Made by a program: the position numbers and the translations under genes. Below, in pieces: positions 55,154 to 64,000 of a DNA stretch of 64,000 bases. Position 1 is the first letter of the stretch. The number at the start of each line of letters is the position of its first letter. Source of the stretch: Rhizodiscina lignyota (taxonomy: Eukaryota; Ascomycota; Dothideomycetes; Aulographales; Rhizodiscinaceae); assembly GCA_010015805.1 (NCBI GenBank), contig ML978122.1:2514453-2578452 (forward strand), read 5' to 3'. A model generated the notes under the pieces. It made no database searches and was not told the DNA's origin. It saw nothing but the letters and a program-made list of their open reading frames with translations.

Positions 55154-56978
55154 ATGGCCTCCATCACAACTACTCGTTTTCTGGTTTGTCCACCGTTAGT
55201 ATATCACATATGAGAGATTAACATAATATCAGATCATCCTCTTCGTTGCACTTGGTAGCTTGACGTATGGGTACTGTGCCAGCATCATTGCCACCACGCT
55301 TGGGCAGCCGTCCTTCATCCAGTACTTTGGTTTAGCCACACGTTCAAACGCAACAGCTCTTGAAGGAGCAATCAATGGCCTGTTTCAGACTGGCGGTCTC
55401 TTCGGGACTCTGTCTTGCACTGCAACCGCCGATTGGCTTGGGCGCCGCAAAGCCTTGTTTGTGGGTGGCGTTATTTCCGTCATTGGAGGTGCCCTGCAAG
55501 CGGGATCCGTGAACATTGCAATGTACATCGTTATGCGATTCATCACTGGATTCGGTATCGGTAAGTCATCGTCGAGATGTCTCAGATTGTGTTACTTTCG
55601 GTGCTGATTGTGTGAAGGCGAACTCGTCACATTGGTTCCGCTCTATCAGAGCGAGATTGCTCCACCAAATATTCGCGGCCTCCTCGTTGGTATGCACGGG
55701 GTCCTGATATGCGTCGGTTATGCCATGGCTAGCTGGGTTGGATTTGGCTTCTACTTTGTGAATGCATCAGGAGCACAATGGCGTATCCCACTCGCCATTC
55801 AGTGTCTGCCACCTCTTGCTTTGGCCGTCGGCATCATGTTCCTGCCAGAATCTCCTCGATGGTGTAAGTGTCAGCCTGGCTTCCGACAGTTGTTCATGCT
55901 AATGGGATTAGTGATTGCCCGAGGACGTGAAGATGAAGCGTTCAAGTCGTTTCAGCTCACTAGAGGAGCGACCGATGCGCACGACGACATCGGAATCCAG
56001 AATGACTTTCAGATCTTGAAACAACAAATCCATTTTGAGCAAGAAGAGACGACATCATGGCTTGACCTCGTGAAAAACCCGGGACTGAGGAAGCGCTGCA
56101 TTATCGGATGGCTGACCTTGTTCGGTGCTCAGGGTACAGCTACTCTGGTAATCAACAGTAAGTTGCTCCGGTAATTCTTGTCCAAAAAGAAAATTCATTC
56201 TGACTATTAGACAGATTATGGCCCTTTGCTGTACAAGAGTCTTGGTTTCGATACGGTTCAGCAACTGCTTATCCAGGCTGGTTGGATAACTGTTTGTCCG
56301 TTCGGGAATTATTTCAATGCCTTGGTCGTCGACAAAATCGGAAGGACGCGCTTGCTCATGTTTGGCTTTTCTGGGTGCATTGTCGCACTCATAGGAGAAT
56401 GCATCACTGTGTCTATATTTCAACGCACCGGTGATCGCGGTACTGCTTCAGCGGCAGTATTCTTCCTCTTTCTGCATATCGCTTGGTAAGTGAGCTATAA
56501 AATGGGGGAAGAGCTTTCACTTATTGAAATAAACTAGCTTCTCGGTTTCTGTGGACGCAACCTCGTATATCTACGCGTCTGAGATATTCCCCACTCCAGC
56601 TCGTGCCAAAGGGCTTTCATTCTCCATCACAGGCCTCTTTGTCGCCACTATTGTGTTCTTGGAGGCAGCCCCAACAGCCTTCGCAAATATTGGATGGAAA
56701 TACTACCTCGTTTTTATCTGCATCACTGCAGTGTTGCTTGTGGTGGTGTTTTTCTGGTTCCCGGAGGTAAGTTGGATGACATTTGTCTGGCTGCGGAAGA
56801 CTGTCCAAGCTGACGAATGGCGACGTAGACGAAACAGAAATCACTGGAGGAGATTCACACCCTCTTCGATGGCCATAACGTTCAAGTTAAAGACATTACT
56901 GAGTTCGAGTTCGAGGCACCTGGAGGCCAGAACAAAGAACCGCATGCCTTGGAAGTCGAAAATGCGGGGAGAGTGTAG
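55154..56978 (+). CDS. MFS sugar/polyol transporter (sugar porter family)
   Basis: Exons 55154-55183, 55233-55560, 55618-55863, 55912-56157, 56215-56485, 56538-56766 and 56829-56978 give 499 residues. All introns are GT-AG. The sugar-porter motifs appear in order: ADWLGRRKAL between TM2 and TM3, VPLYQSEIAPPNIRG, FLPESPRWL, NYGPLLYKSLGF, VDKIGRTRLL, YIYASEIFPTPARAKG and FPETKQKSLEEIHTLF. About twelve hydrophobic segments are seen. The protein would import a hexose, pentose or polyol by proton symport. The first exon codes only MASITTTRFL and is supported by GT-AG signals and by an acceptor directly before ATCATCCTC. Closest neighbours are an alcohol and an aldehyde dehydrogenase with a similar promoter element. 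Confidence 0.92.
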
Positions 56979-57166
56979 GAGAAAGTCCTGTCAGAATACG
57001 GAATATCATTTAATTCCAGGCTCTTAATCGCATGTAATGTCGGTGTTGCAATTGGCTTAGGGGAATCCATCCATCTCTAGACTCTTCATTGACAATGTTC
57101 GACGACACGGAACCACTTGAAGCGTTGAGCGCATGAATCCGTACAAAGCATCAAATTCGGTTAGCC

Positions 57167-58276
57167 TCATCCTCTATTCAATGTATTTCCAGAGCCTTTC
57201 GGGTTTGCCTCCGTGAATTCATCCCAGGCCCTCGCCTTCATTGTCTCCTCGTCCGCCTTATCTATATCATCCTCATCCGGCTCTGGTTGAATGCCAGACT
57301 GTGGACCACCGCCCTCGATGATGCCACCCCTCTTCCTCTCTTCCTCGAGATATTCGTCGATTGTCATTGTTGGAAGGCTATGGTCTGGACGGAAAACTCC
57401 CTGTTGCAGCCTTTGTCTCGTGTCCAAGAGCGTAAAAGGCCGCAATGGCTTCCCGTCCTTACTGAGAATAGGGCCGTTGACCCCTGCAGCCAACAGTGAT
57501 GAATCTAATCGCTCCGAATAGCCGTCTGAATGTTGATCGGTGCGCTGCCGCGCATCATGATTAGTGTAGGCTTGCGGCTGGGGAGGCGGTGCGAAAGCTA
57601 GGATTTGTAGTTCTTGTGCTATTGACTCAAGGGACTGGAAGGTCTGGTGGACACAGAGGTCGATGTTGGTGAGGTGGAGGTTTCGGGCGGCGTTTTCGTC
57701 ATTATGAAGGACAGAAGGGTTCTGTTTCAAATACTAAACGACCGAGTGAGCTAGAAGTCCAACAGATGATCACGATTTGCATACGTCAAGTTTCCGCTTG
57801 AGCTCCTTCTCGTCTTTGAATCTAGCAATCTTCATGTCCCTCCGCGCCGCCGCGTCGGAGGTTGACGCCGTTGAGAAAGCAGTAGGATTTTCCGTGTATC
57901 GTTCCAACAGCCTTGCATCGCCTTTCGATAGTATGTCATAATTATCCAGAAGTTTGAGGAAGCGCTCGTAGCTCTGCTGTGCACGATGAAGGTTCCCCTT
58001 GCGGTCGCCGCCGGTGATCTTGAGGACGAGCTCTGCTAGATGATAGTCGATGAGCAGATATGGGAGGTCGCGGGACGAGATATCATCTAATGTCTCGTTG
58101 GAGCTGAATAGTGAGACTTGGTCCGCAACGCGAAGGCTTTCCTCGAATGTGGTAATGGCAGAGGCGAGATTCTCTTGGAAAGTAGCGGAGATGGTGTTCG
58201 GCGACGCGTCGAGCTCCTTCTGCTTCTCCTCCGCTTTCGCGAACAAGCTCTTCAAGCTCTGAGGCTGATCCTCCAT
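57167..58276 (-). CDS. TAP42: Tap42/alpha4-like PP2A regulatory protein
   Basis: Exons (reverse) 58276-57785 and 57733-57167, with a 51-nt intron, give 352 residues. The N-terminal two thirds is an all-helical TPR-like domain: LPYLLIDYHLAELVLKITGG, NLHRAQQSYERFLKLLDNYD and ARRDMKIARFKDEKELKRKL. The C-terminal region has the family box SKDGKPLRPFTLLDTRQRLQ with VFRPDHSLPTMTIDEYLEEE and, at the end, MKARAWDEFTEANPKGSGNT. Tap42 binds PP2A-type catalytic subunits downstream of TORC1. The start is MEDQPQSLKSLFAKAEE; the frame is open further upstream only through a non-ATG codon. The gene is divergent from the Dicer-like gene over 369 bp. Family call is very strong. Confidence 0.95.
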
Positions 58277-58645
58277 CCTGCTGTACTTTGAAGTAGGATG
58301 TTTGTTACACGACTTTGGAGTTGGAAGGAACCCTTGAACCCGCCACGACCTAGAAGGTAATGCCGGGTCGAACCTTAATTGCCCCACGCCACGTGATTGC
58401 GCGTACCTCTAAGGTAGTCGCGTTTGCTTCGAGTATTTAGCCTTTTCTTCAGTCTATCTGGGATGCTAACGTGCAACATCACTCGCCAGTTCACTTAGAG
58501 CAAACATTTCGAGATATTCCGTGCTAATGATCGAAACAGCTCCAATTATCTCCGTTGCTCCGTTGTACATCCAACAACAACCCTCCGCAGCCTAACCAGA
58601 CACTTGCCTTTCCTTACATCGCATTCTCCTCTAGTGGAAGCTACA
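58277..58645. promoter_or_regulatory. Divergent promoter between Tap42 and Dicer-like genes
   Basis: A 369-bp spacer between two divergent ATGs. It has a CACGTGATTGCG segment (E-box-like CACGTG at about 58390). Otherwise nothing is recognised. Confidence 0.45.
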
Positions 58646-61600
58646 ATGGCTCTTACTGAAGAAGAAGTATACAAGACCGATCTCGATGACGACAACGATG
58701 CTGAACATGACTCTGAAGACGACTCCCCGCAAAGTGCAGTACTTCGCCCAATCTCCGCAAGGAAACGCGAACAGCGCGCGATATTTCAGGACTATGTTAC
58801 CAAAAGAGCACAGAACATCACAAAGGAGGAGATCAAGCAAGAGCTGCAGAATGCAGATGATGAGGAGCTTTCGATCAAAGCTCTGATGGCCAAGCATGAG
58901 AATGAGCAGATCACAACACCAAGGGAATATCAACTGGAACTGTTCGAGCGAGCTAAGCAGCAGAACATCATTGCAGTGCTCGATACTGGTTCTGGGAAAA
59001 CACATATCTCCGTGCTTCTACTCCGTCACGTTATCGACCAAGAGCTGGAAGGCAGAGCTGCCGGAAAGCCACCCAAGATTTCCTTCTTCCTTGTCGACTC
59101 AGTAGCGCTTGTGATGCAGCAACATGCAGTTCTCTCTTGCAACCTGAACCAGAATGTCGACCGTATCCACGGCGCCATGGTACCACAGCTGTGGTCCAGA
59201 GAGAAGTGGGAGGGGTATTTCGCCGAGAACATGGTGCTCGTGTGCACAGCAGAAGTTGTTTGCCATGCCTTGGCTCACTCTTTCATCAACATAGAGCAGA
59301 TCAACCTTCTCATATTCGACGAAGCCCATCATGCAAAAAAGGAGCATCCATATGCCAGGATTATCAGAGATCATTATCTGCCGCGAGAAGACAAGACGAA
59401 ATTGCCAAAGATATTTGGGATGACAGCGTCCCCGGTTGATGTCAAGGCTGATGATATCGGTGGAGCAGCCATGGAGCTGGAGCACCTATTGCAGTGCCGG
59501 ATTGCAACGACAAGTGACCTCTCCTTGCTACAGAAATTCGTTTCCCGCCCTGAGGAAAAAGTTACAGAATACCCGGCCCTCCAAGCGCCTTTCGAAACTC
59601 CATTTCATCAGGAGCTAAAGACCCGTTTCGGAGATCTTAATGTTTTCCGAAAATATTTCTCTACCTCTAAAGTAACTGCGGCCGAACTTGGCCCGTGGGC
59701 ATCTGATTTCTACTGGACTTCCGCTTTGGCAGATGCGCAAGCTAGCAAGAAGAGGCGCAAGATTGAGCGCGATTTCAACAAAACTCCTAGCGAAACAGAG
59801 ACACGTGAACTTGATCAACAACTCGCCAAATTGGAAGAGGCGACCGAGCTCGTCAGAAATCATGACTTTGGTGACCCGACGCCAATTACAGTACAACTGA
59901 GCCCCAAGGTGGTGAAATTGCACGAGTGGCTTCTGCAGTACTTCTCACATCCTTCTTCAACGGCTCGATGTATCGTCTTCGTAGAGCGTCGTCACACTGC
60001 GCATTTACTCTGTGAAATATTCACCCGTATCGGAGGTCAATACCTGAAATCCGGCATGTTGACAGGAACAAACAGGGGCGATGAGATCTCAGTTACCTTC
60101 AGACAGCAGATGATTAGCCTACAAAGGTTCCGAAGTGGCGAGGTCAACTGCCTGTTCGCCACGTCTATTGCCGAAGAGGGCCTCGACATCCCGGCTTGCA
60201 ATCTTGTCGTTCGTTTTGACCTCTACAAGACTATGATTCAGTATATCCAATCCAGGGGTCGTGCTAGACATCGTCATTCTCAGTATCTTCATATGATTGA
60301 ACATGGAAATTCCAATCACGATGTATTGGTGCACAACGTTCTGCAGTCCGAAGTATGAGAATTAACAGCTCTCTAAACGTGTAGTACGCTGACAGATGCA
60401 GAAAATAATGCGCAGATTTTGCGAAACGCTACCAGAAGATCGACGACTGGAAGGCAATGATGACATTGACGAATCACAATTGGGTGCTAACATTGGACGC
60501 ACATATACTGAACCGACGACAGGCGCAAAGCTCACATATCATTCAAGCCTCGCCGTGCTAGCACATTTTGTTTCCTCCTTGGTAAGTTTCAATCTCGCTC
60601 AAACTTGTCTCGACTCATGATTTGCCAGCCATCCGAGGGTGACGAGCCACTGACACCGAATTACGTTGTGACTGCTGAAGCTGGTAACTTCATCTGTGAA
60701 GTTATTCTCCCGGAATGCTCTCCTGTTCAAAGGACCATCGGACGCCCAGAGCGTAGAAAGGCACTGGCAAAACGATCTGCTGCATTCGACCTATGTATCC
60801 AGCTTCGGAAGGGAAAATTCCTTAACCAAAATCTATTGCCAATTTATACGAAGCAGCTGCCGGCGATGCGGAATGCGCAGCTTGCCATGAGTTCCAAGAA
60901 GTCCAGCTCGTATGAGATGCAGAGCAAGCCGAAGCTATGGGAACTTGGGCGTGGAGAAATTCCCAATCGACTTTACTTGACCATCCTTGATGTGTCAGAA
61001 GGCTTGGAACGCCCGCAAAGCCCGATTGGCCTGGTGACGCGATATCCACTCCCAGATATCCCACGATTTCCCCTCTTTCTCACATCGGGAAAGATCACAG
61101 GAACTGTGACTCGAACTCTGGAATTGCCTTTCGAGGTCTCTCCCGAGACTATCAGGAATTTCACAACTTTCACGCACTGTGCATGGCTCGATATCTGGAA
61201 CAAGACGTACGAATTCGATCCCGCGAATATGTCTTACTGGATCGTTCCACTCCTTCCTTCGGCTAAGGGAATGGCCCCAACCATTGCAGATATCACGGCA
61301 GACAAATTGATCGACTGTGAGGCTATCTTGCATGTTGTTGAGACCGATGAGTACATCCGCTGGATGCCAGATATGTCTCACGAATCACTTGAAAACAGGT
61401 TTTTTGTAGATCCATGGGATGGCGGACGAAGATGGTTCTCTTCACGCGTGGTGGAAACCATGAGAGCAGGAGACACATTGCCAGTCGATGCTGAAAGGGA
61501 TTCTGCCAAGGCGCGAGGAATTGAGTGTGTTCTGGATTATAGCAACAGCTTGTGGAAGAAGTCTCGCGCGAAAGTCAAGCACGCATGGGACCCGAACCAG

Positions 61601-63398
61601 CCTGTCCTATTGGCTGAGTTCAGGGAGGTCAGGCAAGACTTTCTTGGAGAGTCAAGCAAGCCTGAGAAAGAGAAGCTCACAAAAGCCTTCATTTGCCCAC
61701 AGCCGCTGAGAATTTCTCGAGTAAGTTTCATGAAAGCATTATGCTTGCTTTGAGGCTAACTGATACAGCTGAACCCGTCGTTCGTAGCAATGTGTCTCGT
61801 CCTACCTTCCATAATCCATCGTATCGAATCCTACATGATTGCGCTTGAAGCCTTTGATGTTCTAGGTCTGAAGGTCGAAGCTCCTCTCGCGCTGGAGGCA
61901 ATGACGAAAGACTCCGACAATAGTGGTGAACACGACGAGGAGCGCATCAACTTTCAGCGTGGCATGGGAAATAACTACGAACGGCTGGAGTTTCTCGGCG
62001 ACTGCTTCCTGAAGATGGCAACCACTATCCCTCTCTTCGCGAGAAATCCAACGAATAATGAAGAACAATTCCATATCAAGCGGATGATCATGATTTGTAA
62101 CCAGAACCTATTTACTTCCGCCAAGAAGTTGGAGGTTTTCAAATTCGTCAGATCAAAGGCTCTTTCAAGGTATGCCAAATAATTTCATTGAGATTTGTGC
62201 ACATCTAAGCGATTCTAGATATGGCTGGTATCCAGAAGGACTCAAGCTGCTGAAAGGCAAGGGCCTGAAGAGGAAGGCTGAACAAGACAGCACGCATGCC
62301 TTGAGCGACAAGACCGTCGCAGATGTCTGTGAAGCAGCGATTGGCGCATCATTCTTGCAGTACAATGTCCAGGGAGTTTGGAATCCCGACAGTTGGCAGA
62401 ATGCCATTACGGCCGTCACGAACCTCGTTCAAAACTCAGATCACACGGCTAAGAAATGGTCTGATTACTATGAGCTGTACAGCGTGCCGGAATTTCATCA
62501 CACAAATGCAACCGCAGCTCAGCTCAACATGGCCGCTCAGATTGAGCAAGCCCACTGCTACCACTTCAATTTCCCGAAGCTCCTGCGTTCTGCATTCATG
62601 CACCCTTCTCGCTCCACGCAAATCGAAAAGATACCCTCTTACCAGCGTTTGGAATTCCTCGGCGATGCTCTTCTGGATTTGGCCTGCGTCACGCACCTCT
62701 TCTACAATTACCCCACGAAAGATCCTCAATGGCTTACCGAGCACAAAACGGCCATGGTGTCGAACAGGTTCCTCGGGGCTGTCTGCGTGAAACTAGGTTT
62801 CCATCATCACCTGGTCCATGACTACTCCTCTATTGAGAACAGCATCACAAGCTACGTTCTGGAGGCCACAGAGGCGGAAGCAGATAGCAACGGATCCCCG
62901 GATTATTGGACCAGCATTAAAGAGGCGCCAAAATGCTTGCCGGATATCGTGGAATCCTACATCGGAGCCATATTTGTGGACTCGGGATTCAATTACGGAG
63001 AGGTACAGAGGTTCTTCGACGAGCATATCAAACGCTACTTTGAAGATATGACCATCTACGACACCTTCGCCAGCAATCATCCCATTACGCGATTGCATCA
63101 CCTCCTCGCGATCGATTTCGGCTGCCACGACCATTCTATCATGAGCCAGACCGTTCCTCCTCTGGCTGAGGGTATGACGCCAAAGATCATCGCTGGCTTC
63201 TTGGTTCATGGTCAAGTCATCACAGACGATGTTGGAGATTCGGGGAGATATGCGAAGGAAAGAGCGAGTAAGAAAGCTCTCGTGATGCTGCGAGCGCTGG
63301 CACCATCGCAGTTTAGGCGCAAGTACGGTTGTGATTGCAAGGTTGCTGATGATGAGGAGACTGAAGTAGAGGGTCCTGACTTGGGTACTGCTATATGA
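58646..63398 (+). CDS. DCL1: Dicer-like protein 1 (RNase III of RNA silencing)
   Basis: Exons 58646-60352, 60396-60581, 60629-61720, 61769-62169 and 62219-63398 give 1521 residues. Introns are GT-AG, 43-49 nt. Domains in order: DExH helicase with Walker A DTGSGKTH (about 112-119) and DEAH (about 225); helicase C with [11 protein letters not shown] and [13 protein letters not shown] (about 532-545); Dicer dimerisation fold ([14 protein letters not shown]); a divergent middle region where PAZ would lie; RNase IIIa with [14 protein letters not shown] (about 1064); RNase IIIb with [14 protein letters not shown] (about 1269); and a C-terminal dsRBD. FGCHDH (about 1428) and KYGCDCK (about 1497) could form the CHCC zinc site known from S. 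pombe Dcr1. The length and the C-terminal CDC favour Dcl1 over Dcl2. The enzyme cuts dsRNA into siRNAs. The start is the first in-frame ATG. Family call is very strong. Confidence 0.96.
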
Positions 63399-63824
63399 AT
63401 CATGATAGACTAGTTGGATACCTTTTTCTCAAAAATTGATGAGAATGACATACCTTTCGGTAACACTCGAGCAGTACAAGTGGCCGATCAAATAGTTGCA
63501 AGTAGCAATGCGAAGAGATGGCTCTTGATATTGGTGCATAAGCATTTTCTACAGCTGCCGCGGACCCTGATCAAACAAGTGTACGCTGCTGAGGGATTGA
63601 TTTCTCGAAGTCTATTGATTGGGTTGAACAGATTCCAGATATCACAAGTGTTCCGGTTATAAGCATCCTTATAATGGTCGTCTTGATTCACTTTTACGCA
63701 TACACAGCATTCAATTTCTCAATTGAAGAGTAACACGTATCAAAATACTCGTCGCATGAAACAAGAAAAACCCGTAAAGTCGCCGCAACCTCGCTGAGCA
63801 GGCATCGGATGCCTCGGAATGCCT
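63399..63824. other. Intergenic between convergent genes
   Basis: This is the shared 3' flank of the Dicer-like gene (+) and the partial gene at the right edge (-). Short open frames only. Confidence 0.4.
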
Positions 63825-63998
63825 TTATCGCGAACATGTGGCAGACACTTCCCGTTTCTGATTTGGGTATATTCCTTTGGTTTCGAATACCTTGGTGAGC
63901 ATATCAGTCATAAAATTCACCCAACTCTCAGGAGTCCACGAAAGATCATTGCGGAGGTTCCAGTAATGATCGAATGCTTTGCTGGAATTAGAGCGGCG
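63825..63998 (-). CDS. Partial 3' end of an unrecognised gene, cut by the window edge
   Basis: On the reverse strand a frame is open from the window edge to TAA at 63825-63827, giving 57 residues with protein-like composition, including FDHYWNLRNDLSWTPESWV, NFMTDMLTKVFETKGIYP and ending SATCSR. The aromatic-rich, mixed composition argues for real coding sequence, but there is no known motif and the 5' part lies outside. An internal Met could also start a 29-codon peptide, which is less likely. I do not recognise the product. Confidence 0.4.
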   Translation of the reverse strand, partial: RRSNSSKAFDHYWNLRNDLSWTPESWVNFMTDMLTKVFETKGIYPNQKREVSATCSR

Positions 63999-64000
63999 TC

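Overview
This looks like nuclear DNA of a filamentous ascomycete (Pezizomycotina, most likely Dothideomycetes, though the class is an inference). The signs are intron-containing genes with mostly 43-84 nt introns, compact divergent promoters, and typical mould genes: a Dicer-like protein, an Arb1 homologue, a Goodbye-NACHT NLR-like protein, a fungal TSC1, ACS-family and sugar-porter MFS transporters, and a fragment of a Fot1/pogo transposase. Gene models here were joined by hand from reading frame, splice signals and expected family motifs. No rRNA, tRNA or CRISPR array was found.

Layout. 0.5-2.8 kb: Pps1-type dual-specificity phosphatase (+). 4.3-6.0 kb: coiled-coil protein of unknown function (+). 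6.0-7.0 kb: decayed DNA, with a pogo-type transposase tail fused to a broken ORF (-). 7.5-9.0 kb: conserved unknown protein (-). 9.0-12.5 kb: large gene-poor gap. 12.5-13.7 kb: quinone oxidoreductase (+). 14.0-15.9 kb: a La-motif/Arb1 fusion (-). 17.8-18.5 kb: small secreted protein (+). 18.9-20.2 kb: inositol polyphosphate multikinase (-). 20.5-21.7 kb: Dpb3-like histone-fold protein (-). 23.7-26.3 kb: CLC chloride channel (+). 27.0-28.0 kb: SDR lacking the catalytic Tyr (+). 28.2-29.4 kb: 2OG-Fe(II) oxygenase (-). 30.4-32.4 kb: ACS-type MFS transporter (+), convergent with an amidase at 32.6-34.4 kb (-). 35.0-40.2 kb: Goodbye-NACHT protein (-). 41.1-43.4 kb: MLH1 (+). 46.1-49.6 kb: TSC1/hamartin (+). 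51.5-57.0 kb: aldehyde dehydrogenase (-), zinc alcohol dehydrogenase (+) and sugar-porter MFS (+). 57.2-58.3 kb: Tap42 (-), divergent from a Dicer-like 1 gene at 58.6-63.4 kb (+). The right edge cuts an unrecognised gene (-).

How the genes fit together. Two RNA-silencing factors (La-Arb1 and Dicer-like 1) lie about 43 kb apart. Three TOR or cell-cycle signalling genes (Pps1, TSC1, Tap42) are scattered among housekeeping genes. The ALDH/ADH/MFS trio looks like a small catabolic cluster: the dehydrogenases share a 290-bp bidirectional promoter, and closely related CGG-N9-CCGACG dyads occur in that promoter and upstream of the transporter. The MFS/amidase pair suggests uptake and hydrolysis of an amide or carboxylate nitrogen source. 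The most unusual points are the La-Arb1 fusion, two inferred GC-AG introns, an SDR with Phe in place of the catalytic Tyr, and the shared promoter dyads.
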